A stretch of DNA of 20,412 nucleotides from Chrysophaeum taylorii (lineage: Eukaryota; Sar; Pelagophyceae; Pelagomonadales; Pelagomonadaceae): assembly GCA_029834535.1 (NCBI GenBank), contig JAQMWT010000215.1, positions 1 through 20,412 on the forward strand, given 5' to 3'. The position numbers and the translations under genes were made by a program. Shown here piece by piece: positions 8,430 through 15,080 of this stretch. A model generated the notes under the pieces. The model saw nothing but the letters and a program-made list of their open reading frames with translations, was not told where the DNA came from and did no database searches. Position 1 is the first letter of the stretch, and the number at the start of each line of letters is the position of its first letter.

Positions 8430-8459
8430 GCCCCCTCCCGGCGTCTACACGCGCACTAT

Positions 8460-8797
8460 AGGTTAACTTACTGGGACCAGGTGAACTTACTGGGGTTTGA
8501 GATTGGGACTAGGTGAACTGAGTGACCAGGTGAACTTACTGGGACCAGGTGAGCTTACTGGAGTTTTTTGACAACTCAAACTCAAAGGTTGGCGGCGCGT
8601 GCGCATCAAAGCAGCTTAGATTAGCGGAGGTGAGAGCGACGAGCTCAAAGGAGAGTGGGGTGAGTGGGTGTGAGCACGAGTGGGTTTATGCCGCGATAGA
8701 GATTGGGGCTAAGTGAACTAACTGACCAGGTGAACTTACTGGGACCAGACCTGAACTTACTAGGGTTAGAGATTGGGACTAGGTGAACTTACTGGCC
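8460..8797 (-). repeat. AGTAAGTTCACCTGG minisatellite, copy 4 (inverted)
   Basis: The inverse complement of the other minisatellite copies, with GTGAACTTACTGGGACCAG monomers and the shared spacer (about 8575-8690). No gene seen. Confidence 0.85.
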
Positions 8798-9868
8798 TGC
8801 ACTTGTTTGGCCAATTTCCATGTTCGACGATGCCAATCCCTTGATTTCGGCGTCGGTTCCCATAAACCTGACACACTTGAGCAGATTCTCGCAGCGTCTC
8901 TTGTCCTGGCGTGTCATGGTGGGAGGCAATTTATGTCCTAACCACCCGACAACGATATCCACGGCGGCGACGCCACTGAGTTTGTCGAGGTCGAATGAGG
9001 GTGCTGCGCTGGAACGCACGAGCATGTTGTTGACTGTTGGAGGAGCGGTCGCGTGAGTGCAGGCCGGGAAGACGGAGGGTAGGAGAGGGCCTCGAGATTG
9101 CATGACCAAAGGCGGCATGACTGCTGCCGGCGTGGGCGGGGGCACGACAACGGCTGTGGGCGCCGGTGCGGGGATTGGTGCGTTCACGATCCGCTCGGGC
9201 TGAGGCACGACAGGGGCCCGCGCCAAGGCCGGGACCGACGCCGATGCCATCGCGGGAGGCGGCGGCGGTGGTGGAAGCGGAGCGACGGGGTTGTGCGCTG
9301 CTGGAGGCGGCAGCGCCGGTGGAGGCGGCAGGAGTGGCTGCTCCGGTGGCTCGATTGGCTGCAGTTGCGGTGGTTGGGCTGGCTGCGCGACTCCAAAGTT
9401 ATCGAGCAGGCATCCAACCATCATCTGCAGCTGATCAAACTTTCCGTGGAATTGATCGACCTTTCCGTGGAGCTCGCGGTTTTCGTTGCGCTGGCGAGCC
9501 ATCTCACGATCCTCATCTCCTGAGATCCAGCGGCCTGTGAGGTGAAGGTTGGCCTCGTCGAACGCAGAGCGAATTTTGCGGCTCCATTGGCGAAGGACGG
9601 CGTCGGGCGCGCCGTACTGCGTACCAAAGATATGATTGACGGCGTCTCGAAGCTTAAGGTTAACGAGCAGGAAATAATTGCCGTCCTGCCGCTCGGGGTA
9701 GTACATGACGATGCTGGCGAAGGCCGCCGTGATGAGGCTCCACAGCTTCCCGTCGCGTTGATATTCTTCGGGGTACTGGGTGTCGATCTGAAGCACGACT
9801 TTTATGACATCGACGAGCTTGTCGGGGTCAACGCCAAGGGCGAGGATGACGTCGATGGACGCCGGCAC
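8789..9868 (-). CDS. Recombinase C-terminal segment: coiled coil, Pro-rich linker, C-terminal domain
   Basis: A 359-codon open stretch. The first Met is not a natural start, since coding continues upstream through the frameshift (an IPRGPVPASID-like reading leads into it). Residues 1-115 are globular (VILALGVDPDKLVDVIKVV, LWSLITAAFASIVMYYPER). Residues ~118-152 are charged and heptad-like (ENRELHGKVDQFHGKFDQL), a likely coiled coil. Residues ~160-270 are Pro/Ala-rich. Residues ~290-345 are conserved-looking (FDLDKLSGVAAVDIVVGWLG, then TRQDKRRCENLLKCVRF) and occupy the place where many Cryptons have a GCR1_C-type DNA-binding domain; I cannot confirm that identity. The last five codons and the stop come from the adjoining Helitron unit, so the natural C-terminus is lost or altered. 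Confidence 0.55.
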   Translation of the reverse strand: MPASIDVILALGVDPDKLVDVIKVVLQIDTQYPEEYQRDGKLWSLITAAFASIVMYYPERQDGNYFLLVNLKLRDAVNHIFGTQYGAPDAVLRQWSRKIRSAFDEANLHLTGRWISGDEDREMARQRNENRELHGKVDQFHGKFDQLQMMVGCLLDNFGVAQPAQPPQLQPIEPPEQPLLPPPPALPPPAAHNPVAPLPPPPPPPAMASASVPALARAPVVPQPERIVNAPIPAPAPTAVVVPPPTPAAVMPPLVMQSRGPLLPSVFPACTHATAPPTVNNMLVRSSAAPSFDLDKLSGVAAVDIVVGWLGHKLPPTMTRQDKRRCENLLKCVRFMGTDAEIKGLASSNMEIGQTSAGQ

Positions 9869-9904
9869 GGGACCGCGGGGTATTTGGCCCCAAGCCGGCC
9901 GGCT

Positions 9905-10034
9905 TGCGCCAGCCCGCGAGGATGATTGCGCCCGGCATGACTTGGCAGTTCAACTTCCGGAAGTACTCGAAGAATGCTGAGACAGAGCGAAGCTCGTGTC
10001 CCGTCACCATTACGCAGTGCTCGAGGGCCAACGA
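9905..10034 (-). CDS. Recombinase box II segment (HxxR)
   Basis: After the insertion the frame resumes with LALEHCVMVTGHELRSVSAF, FFEYFRKLNCQ and VMPGAIILAGW. GHELR at 9987-9998 fits the box II His-x-x-Arg signature, and the following Trp is a plausible His/Trp box III residue. When the 321 bp insertion and one 12 bp duplicate are ignored, the frame joins the upstream segment directly (333 bases, a multiple of three). A one-base shift at about 9905 follows the Trp, before the C-terminal segment. Confidence 0.55.
10023..10034. repeat. Target-site duplication, left
   Basis: GAGGGCCAACGA directly left of the insertion; identical to 10356-10367. Confidence 0.85.
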
Positions 10035-10355
10035 ACTAACTAACTAACTAACTTCAGACCTCTCCCGAGCATGGGAGCCAGGCCGGACCGACAGGAGCCA
10101 GTCCGGAATCACGGGCCTGTAGACGAGGAGCGCCGAAATGTCGGTCGGCGGAGAGTGACCATCAAGCTTGTCGCCATGCGACGAGGAGACCGCGATGTGA
10201 CTGACAACCAACTCGTCGATAACCTTCCGTCTTCGCCCCCCGGTCATACCCCGTCCCACTGCGAACGTTCCGGCTGCCAACCGGCCCGCCCGGGAGGCGA
10301 ATAGGTGCCAACCTACGCCGGGAGGGCGGATGCCCTCGCAAGGCTCAGGATTCAT
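10035..10355 (-). mobile_element. SINE-like insertion with tandem-repeat tail
   Basis: A 321 bp insertion in the recombinase pseudogene. On the minus strand it starts ATGAATCCTGAGCC and ends with a (GTTA)n tail (plus-strand ACTAACTAACTAACTAAC at 10035-10052). Perfect 12 bp duplicates flank it. A short simple-repeat tail plus a target-site duplication are hallmarks of LINE-mobilised SINEs. The first 109 bases (10245-10353) are identical by eye to 12982-13090 in the composite array. That head is rich in hairpins; I did not find a clear Pol III A/B box in it. The body (10053-10244) shows no recognised gene. Confidence 0.7.
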
Positions 10356-10367
10356 GAGGGCCAACGA
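10356..10367. repeat. Target-site duplication, right
   Basis: GAGGGCCAACGA directly right of the insertion. Removing the insertion and one copy restores a continuous reading frame in the recombinase. Confidence 0.85.
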
Positions 10368-10892
10368 GCCGGCAAGATACTCGCAGACACCGTGGCCGAA
10401 GCTAGCCGCGGAGGCGTTGTCGGGAGGCTTGTCGTCGCCGCCAGTAATTTCGACGGCTTCGAAGCTGCGAGCACGCGAGCCTCGGGCCGCCGTTGAGGAA
10501 CGCGGCAACAGGTTCTTGACGTATCGCCCGATCCTCTTCGCGGAGCTGTCGGTGTTGACGAGGTCGGGGAAGAGCCAGCGAGTGCCGTCGTCCTCCTGGA
10601 CTTCGAGGCGATTGAGGACCATGTTGTCGGCAAAGGACGTAAGAATGCAGCGTTCCTACCCGTTCCCCGCAATCCAGGCAGTGAGCTTGGTCTTCGAGAC
10701 CTTGGACTGCGGCACCGTGATGAACCACGCGTCGAACTGGACGTCGAAGCGCCCCACGTTTCCTAGCGCCATCCACCTGGGCTCGCTCGATCGAGCCCCT
10801 GCCATCCAGAGGCCGTGGATCGTGTGGATGCGCCTGGCGGATTCCTGGCTGCCCTTCCGAGCGTAGGCCCGGACAATGCGGTCAATTGGCAC
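10368..10892 (-). CDS. Recombinase catalytic segment with box I Arg, interrupted by TAG
   Basis: From 10892: IDRIVRAYARKG, IHTIHGLWMAGARSSEP, FDVQFDAWFITVPQSKVSKTK, a TAG at about 10656-10658, then in the same frame ERCILTSFADNM, DGTRWLFPDLVNTD, IGRYVKNLLPRSS and NASAASFGHGVCEYLAG up to the insertion site. R34 of this piece (about 10791-10793), in RSSE, matches the box I Arg-x-x-Glu pattern, and Lys residues in QSKVSKTK match the beta-hairpin Lys. The frame is unchanged across the TAG, so a single substitution (or sequencing error) explains the break. Confidence 0.55.
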
Positions 10893-11347
10893 GGGTATAT
10901 AGCTGGAGCCGTGTGGTCCTCATCTTCGCCCGCCGCCATCGAGCGTTGAGACTTGATCCGCTGGATGTTGTGGCGTATACCACGATACCAGACGGCCCAT
11001 TCCGAGCGCGAATCCGAGTTGAGACACACGAAGAAGTCCTTGACGTCCGCCGCCGCTCCCCGAACGTCGAACCTGGTCTTGGCGGCCCGGAGGACGATGC
11101 CCAAAACGTCGAGGATGCTCGTCGTTCCGAGGCTCGTTTCCTCGACGAGATAGAAGGCGAAGCGTTCCCAAAACCTGGGCGCCGCCAAGACCGCAACGTC
11201 CACATCGCGGAAGGGGCCCCGGGGCCGGTCGCCTTTGCCGTTGGCGAAAGCATTGAAGTGCCGAATCGCGTTCGTTCGAGCTCGGTCGCGGTCCCCAGAC
11301 ATTCCTGCGCTCCCGATGGTTCCGCTGGGAACCGCGGCGCCGCTCAT
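10763..11347 (-). CDS. Recombinase N-terminal segment
   Basis: Useful sequence runs from the ATG at 11345-11347 to about 10893, roughly 150 codons; codons after that are out of frame. The segment contains NAIRHFNAFANGKGDRP, FWERFAFYLVEE, SILDVLGIVLRAAKTRFD and IRHNIQRIK, helical stretches fitting the SAM-like core-binding domain that precedes the catalytic domain in tyrosine recombinases. The first 15 codons are Gly/Ser/Ala-rich; a second Met at codon 16 is an alternative start and fits better with a TATA-like sequence only 17 bases upstream of the first ATG. Confidence 0.5.
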   Translation of the reverse strand: MSGAAVPSGTIGSAGMSGDRDRARTNAIRHFNAFANGKGDRPRGPFRDVDVAVLAAPRFWERFAFYLVEETSLGTTSILDVLGIVLRAAKTRFDVRGAAADVKDFFVCLNSDSRSEWAVWYRGIRHNIQRIKSQRSMAAGEDEDHTAPAIYPCQLTALSGPTLGRAARNPPGASTRSTASGWQGLDRASPGGWR

Positions 11348-11363
11348 GTTTTGTCGATCCGCG

Positions 11364-11369
11364 TATATA
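11364..11369 (-). promoter_or_regulatory. TATA-like sequence upstream of recombinase
   Basis: TATATA on the minus strand, 17 bases before the first ATG of the recombinase N-terminal segment. A start site 25-30 bases downstream would fall inside the first codons, favouring the Met at codon 16. It may be coincidental. Confidence 0.25.
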
Positions 11370-11644
11370 GACTACGTCCGTCGACTCACCCCGCGTTCGA
11401 CTTGGTGACCTCCTCGACTTGGTCGTCCACGACTTGGTCGTGTCCTACGACTTGGGTCGTCGGACGTTTGGCTCGGCTTTGGCTCTGTCGCACGCATGTA
11501 TGCCCACCCTACTTTGGTTTGAAAATCCGCGAACGTTGGGCTTCGCGACTCTTCCCCCGGTCCTTCCCCTCTGGTCTTTTGCCTGTAAGCAACCACTTCT
11601 AACGGACCGTCCGGAAACGTCCGCAAATGTAGACAGACAGAAAA
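11370..11644. other. Intergenic stretch with short CGACTTGGTCGT repeats
   Basis: The region between the recombinase and the composite array. Four imperfect CGACTTGG(T) motifs lie at about 11398-11457. The segment near 11600-11635 contains GGACCGTCCGGAAACGTCC, resembling inversely the ACGGACGTTTCCGGAC found just after the left boundary motif of the foldback loop (6986-7001). No convincing gene. Confidence 0.5.
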
Positions 11645-11669
11645 ACATCTGTCGATTAGTAGTAAGGAC
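11645..11669 (+). repeat. Boundary motif at the start of the composite array
   Basis: Same sequence as 5804-5828 but followed by TAGTAAGGCCAAGTC, the first bases of module A. It is also preceded by GACAGACAGAAAA, a remnant of the tetranucleotide run that precedes it in the Helitron units. It therefore marks the same kind of edge for two different repeat families. Confidence 0.75.
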
Positions 11670-11707
11670 TAGTAAGGCCAAGTCCGTTTCCCCCCGGCCC
11701 TTTTCTC

Positions 11708-11790
11708 GGGGGGCAAGCCCCCCGTACACCCCGAGAATTGGGGGGCTCTGCCCCCCAAACCCCCCGCCGGGGGACACCCCCGGACCCCCC
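11708..11790. repeat. Module A GC hairpin cluster, unit 1
   Basis: Successive perfect or near-perfect G/C hairpins: GGGGGGCAAGCCCCCC, GGGGGGCTCTGCCCCCC and CCGGGGGACACCCCCGG. The runs of five or six G and C could also form G-quadruplex or i-motif structures. In this copy the second C-run is altered (CGTACACCCCGAG). Confidence 0.8.
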
Positions 11791-11885
11791 AGGGCCTCGA
11801 GGGCCGCCGTGTCTCGAGAGCCGAGCAAAAACGCCGTCCCACGCCGTGGAATTGAGTGTTTTCGGTTGTTGAAGATTTCTGGGTA

Positions 11886-12895
11886 ACTTGACGCGAGCGG
11901 GGAGGCCTTCGCCGCAGTCGGCGATGGCCAGAGCGCGGCCACGGGCGGTCGTCGTGGGCGCGCGCGGGCGCGCGGCCGCTCGTCGGCGCGTCGGCGCGCG
12001 GCGCGCTCGTCGCGGTCGTCGCCGCGTTGTTCCTGGGCGTGGGTTGTGGGCCGGGCGTCGCGGTCCCCACGTTCGACGGCGCGCTGGCGCGATTCGCGGT
12101 GGTCCGCGGCATGGGTCGCGAGGCGAGCGTCGCGGTCCCCTCGCGGAAGTCCGCGGGCGCTCGCGTTCGTCGTCGGTCTTTCCGCGTTCGCGTCTCGGGC
12201 GGCGAGGCGTCGGTCGTAGAAGCCGAAGCGGAGGTCCTCGGGCCGGCCACTCGGAGGACGGCGCGCGAGCAGCGGCGACGAAGGCGAAATCGCGCTGGCA
12301 GACGCGTCGACCTCGATGATCGGCGGCGCGCCGCGCCGCGGAGTTTTTTTTCGGGTGCGTCGACGTCGACGTCTTTTCGATCCATAGCCGGCGCTCCTGC
12401 TGTAGGTCGCGAGGTTTGCGATGGCCAGAGCGCGGCGAGTCCCAGGACGTCGCGCGACCACCGTCGACCAAGCCGAAATCGCGGTCGCAGACGCGTCGAG
12501 CTCGTCTCGTTCGGTCGCGCGCGTTCTCGGTCACGCGCATTCTCGAGGACGTCCCGTCGGAAGAGCGAGTCGTGGCCGTGGAAGCGGGCTTTGACCGCAG
12601 ACGCGAGCGCGGCAAGCCGTTCTCGATTTCGGTGGCCGGTCGCAGCGGCGACGAAGACGCCGGGCAGCATCGCGCGCGTACCGAAGAGTTCGCGCGGAAT
12701 AAAGGCGAAATCGCGTCGCATTTTTGCGCGCGCCAGAACCCCGAAAGAACATCGAAAGAAAAACGCCGGCATGCCATGCCGGCGTCGAGGCTCGCGTCGC
12801 GTCCCTGGCTCGAGCGCGTCGTCCCGTTTGCCGGGCGAAGCCTCCATCGCCGTCGCACGCGTCAACCTTACTTCAAAAAAGATCGGCCGAGGGTT
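11886..12895. repeat. Module B GC-rich subrepeat block, unit 1
   Basis: Very CG-rich sequence. Landmarks shared with other units: GCGATGGCCAGAGC (twice), GGCGGTCGTCGTGG, TGGAAGCGGGCTTTGACCGC, GGTCGCAGCGGCGACGAAGACG and TTACTTCAAAAAAGATCGGCC at the end. Long frames are open on both strands, but the translations are Arg/Ala/Pro/Ser-rich, differ between units by frameshifts and match no family, so no gene is called. Confidence 0.65.
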
Positions 12896-12981
12896 TGCAT
12901 AGCTCGAGATACTCTCGATTTTTACGACTACAACCTTACCCTGATCGCTGACTGCGGTTGCGATGGAGGACGGTGCCTCAC

Positions 12982-13090
12982 GAATCCTGAGCCTTGCGAG
13001 GGCATCCGCCCTCCCGGCGTAGGTTGGCACCTATTCGCCTCCCGGGCGGGCCGGTTGGCAGCCGGAACGTTCGCAGTGGGACGGGGTATG
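12982..13090 (+). repeat. SINE-head-like structured segment, unit 1
   Basis: 109 bp, identical by eye to the inverse complement of 10245-10353. Predicted nested hairpins: CCTTGCGAGG; an outer CCGCCC/GGGCGG stem enclosing TAGGTTGGCACCTA; and CCGGTTGGCAGCCGG. Its flanks differ from the dispersed copy. It could be part of a structured RNA; no known RNA family was recognised. Confidence 0.65.
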
Positions 13091-13162
13091 GTCTTCTTAA
13101 CAAATACTACGGGTTTTCTTCTTCGAAATACTCTCGATTTTTACGACCACCAGCGTCCAATT

Positions 13163-13300
13163 TACTACTACGGGAATCGAACTCGAAACCAGGGACCTAG
13201 GCGCACTACGTATCCGAAAATCGTCTTCACCCACGCTCCCCAGGCTACTACTCTCAGCATTACAAATCGACCACCAGGATCCGAACTCGAGACGTACGTA
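13163..13300 (-). repeat. Two tRNA B-box-like motifs, unit 1
   Basis: On the minus strand GTTCGATTCC (13173-13182) matches the Pol III B-box consensus GWTCRANNC, and GTTCGGATCC (13277-13286) is a one-off variant. Each lies in a similar context (GAG before, GTAGTAG or TGGTGGTCG after), so they look like two diverged copies of one tRNA-related module ~104 bp apart. A clear A box was not found, so I do not call a tRNA gene. Confidence 0.4.
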
Positions 13301-13329
13301 CCGCAATAACCCCAGATTCTCGCTCAAAC

Positions 13330-13650
13330 TTCTTCGCTCTCGCTCTCTCTCGTACTACAAGGCTCTCTCCGCAGATGGCAAGAAGAAAACATTTTATAAA
13401 TATTAATGCTTTTGGCTCATACATTTAGCAAAGAACAGAAAGTAGGCCGGAGGTGAAGCGTTTTGAAATGAATCGGCTTTACAAAACGCAGATTTTGTCG
13501 GCCCGTTTCGAGCATACATAGGCATTTGAACAGAAAGTATAGGTCCGTTGATGTTTCCTCACACACTGACTGACATTTCCCAATTAATTATTGTGGACGG
13601 TAATGTGCTGTCACACACTGACTGACATTTCTGGATTAATTATTGTGGAC
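13330..13650 (+). repeat. Module D, unit 1
   Basis: AT-richer segment: GCAGATGGCAAGAAGAAAAC, TATA-like sequence, GCTCATACATTTAGC, CGCAGATTTTGTCGGCCCG, then a 53 bp near-duplicate containing CACACACTGACTGACATTTC and TTAATTATTGTGGAC (about 13560-13597 and 13613-13650). No ORF of note. Confidence 0.7.
13393..13406 (+). promoter_or_regulatory. TATA-like element, unit 1
   Basis: TTTATAAATATTAA in an otherwise GC-rich array, at the same place in each unit: 15312-15325 (identical), 17388-17395 (TTTATAAA) and 20369-20376 (TTTATAAC). Conserved position suggests a promoter for a transcript running into the next unit, but no transcript evidence is available. Confidence 0.3.
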
Positions 13651-13688
13651 TAGTAAGGCCAAGTCGGGTTTTTTTCGGGCTTTTTCTC

Positions 13689-13770
13689 GGGGGGCAAGCC
13701 CCCCGAACCCCCCGGGAATTGGGGGGCTCTGCCCCCCAAACCCCCCGCCGGGGGACACCCCCGGACCCCC
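13689..13770. repeat. Module A GC hairpin cluster, unit 2
   Basis: Same hairpin series as in unit 1, with CCCCCCGGGAATTGGGGGG intact. A further GC-rich stretch (CCCCCCAAGGCCCCCCGGG) follows. Confidence 0.8.
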
Positions 13771-14139
13771 CACGGCCCCCCCAAGGCCCCCCGGGCCTCT
13801 GTTGGCGCGCACGGACGCGGGTGCCAACCAAAAACGCCGTCGCACGCCGTGGCAACGGTTTTTTTTCGTCATTTTCGGTTCTTGAACATGTTGAGATCCG
13901 TTATGAGGGTTTATGGTAGAGCGTGTGGCTTCTGCGGTAAGGCTTATGCGTGTGTTATTTTCGGCTTTGCGTGCCGCGACGCGGTGGACGTGGCCGCCGA
14001 CCACACGCCCGTTTTATTCTCTTTCTTTGCCGTGGGATCCTGTTAGGAGACAACAGGCTCGGGGTGGAGGAGGCGGACTCCCCATTGGGGAGTTTTCGGC
14101 CTTGGGAATAAAGGGTGTAGTAGTCTTTTATTAATATCC

Positions 14140-15080
14140 ATGGTGCGAGTTGGAGGAGGTAGACAGGGATGAGGCGGTGGAGAATGGAGCGCGCACCGTT
14201 GGAGTTGACAGGGCGTGGGTTTCGAAGGAGCACGACGGAGATTTATCCGTGTGGCCGACGGTGGCCGATGGTCTAGACGTAGATAGCGGACGTCCCGTCG
14301 CGGTCGACGGTCGAGCGGGGTTCGGGTCGAGGACGACCCGCGCGAAGAGCGAGGCGTGGCGGTGGATGCGGGCTCCGTTCCCTCGGCGATGGCCAGACCG
14401 CGGCCACGGGCGGTCGTCGTGGACGCGCGCGGGCGGCTCGTCGGCGCGTAGGCGCACCGGTCGCGGCGACGACGGGGCGTCTGTCGTAGAAGGCAAAGCG
14501 GAGGCGGCGAGTCCCAGGACGTCGCGCGACCACCGTCGACCAAGCCGAAATCGCGGTAGCAGACGCGTCGAGCGGCCGCGACTTTACGGCGAGCCGTTGT
14601 CGCCCGCGGGGGAGAGTCCGAGGCCGCGGTCGGGACGGCGGTGGCCGCTCGCAGCGGCGACGAAGACGCCGGCACGCATCGTATCGAAGCGCTGGCGCAC
14701 GCGTCGAGCTCGACGCGCCGCGGAGTTTTTATTTCGGGTTGGTCGACTGGACGTCAACCCGCGGGCGAGTCCGAGTCCGCGGTCGCGACGGCGGTGGCCG
14801 CTCGCGGCGACGAAGCCGCCGGCACGCATCGTAACGAAGGTGAAACGGTGGTCGATCCACCGAGTCGACGGTCGCGTCTCGTTCGGTCGCGCGCGTTCTC
14901 GAGGACGGCCCGTCGGAAGAGCGAGTCGTGGCCGTGGAAGCGGGCTTTGACCGCAGACGCGTGCGCGGCAAGCCGTTGTCGATTTCGGTGGCCGGTCGCA
15001 GCGGCGACGAAGACGCCGGGCAGCATCGCGCGTACCGTCGCACGCGACAACCTTACTTCCAAAAAGATCGGCCGAGGGTT
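14140..15080. repeat. Module B GC-rich subrepeat block, unit 2
   Basis: Same landmarks as unit 1, plus CGACTGGACGTCAACCCGCG and GCCGGCACGCATCGTATCG. The 3' part is shortened: the GAAGAGTTCGCGCGGAATAA stretch present in units 1 and 3 is missing. Preceded at 13870-14140 by a less GC-rich stretch with no recognised gene. Confidence 0.65.

Larger units (their letters stand above)
5827..8806. repeat. ~3 kb foldback (long inverted repeat)
   Basis: The left arm 5827-6978 and right arm 7762-8806 are inverted copies. Both outer ends read ACAAGTGCAGGCCAGTAAG toward the inside, and both inner ends carry the boundary motif GATTAGTAGTTAGGA or its complement (6964-6978 and 7762-7776). The loop is 6979-7761. 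The arms differ by substitutions and small indels. Such a structure could be a foldback transposon or the result of inverted insertion of a unit next to an existing array. No clear target-site duplication flanks it: the left neighbour is another unit and the right neighbour is the recombinase pseudogene. Confidence 0.7.
7762..8806 (+). mobile_element. Helitron-derived repeat unit 4, inverted (right arm)
   Basis: Order on the plus strand: boundary motif complement, tetranucleotide run, CCTCGATTTAGGGTAAGGATC, helicase remnant, minisatellite with spacer, and the terminus ending CTTACTGGCCTGCACTTGT at 8806. The last 18 bases of the unit supply the final codons and stop of the neighbouring minus-strand recombinase frame, so the unit truncates or abuts that gene. 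Confidence 0.6.
8789..11347 (-). pseudogene. Crypton-like tyrosine recombinase, disrupted
   Basis: Four minus-strand pieces in order resemble one eukaryotic tyrosine recombinase (Crypton-type transposase): N-terminal helical region, catalytic Arg motif GARSSEP, a Lys-containing QSKVSKTK hairpin, box II HxxR (GHELR), a PGAIILAGW segment, then a coiled-coil, Pro-rich linker and C-terminal conserved region. Cryptons use a tyrosine nucleophile to recombine circular DNA into the genome. I could not place the nucleophilic Tyr. Lesions: a frameshift near 10893, an in-frame TAG near 10656, a 321 bp insertion (10035-10355), a frameshift near 9905, and abutment of the Helitron unit at 8806. Family assignment is by motif order only; another YR class such as DIRS/Ngaro is possible. 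Confidence 0.6.
11670..13650 (+). repeat. Composite tandem unit 1 (A-B-C-D)
   Basis: Begins TAGTAAGGCCAAGTC. Order: GC hairpin cluster, GC-rich subrepeat block, structured head plus B-box-like motifs, TATA-like segment. It ends at the next TAGTAAGGCC (13651), after ATTAATTATTGTGGAC. Length 1,981 bp. It lacks the ~170 bp AT-richer stretch that follows module A in units 3 and 4. The next unit follows head-to-tail. Confidence 0.7.

Noticed and set aside
9098..9540. Plus-strand His/Arg/Gly-rich frames opposite the recombinase C-terminus
   Set aside because: Shadow frames of the Pro/Ala-rich minus-strand coding segment.
11445..13030. Long minus-strand open frames (up to 453 codons) in the GC-rich block of unit 1
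   Set aside because: Overlapping frames are open on both strands, translations are Arg/Pro/Ala-rich low complexity, and reading frames are not conserved between the four units. High GC content explains the lack of stops.
12900..13150. Direct repeat of ATACTCTCGATTTTTACGA as a target-site duplication around the structured head
   Set aside because: The repeats extend beyond the length typical of a TSD and occur in each unit, so they are more likely part of module C's internal duplication.
13163..13230. A complete tRNA gene on the minus strand
   Set aside because: A B-box match exists, but no acceptor stem, D-arm or A box could be assembled by eye.
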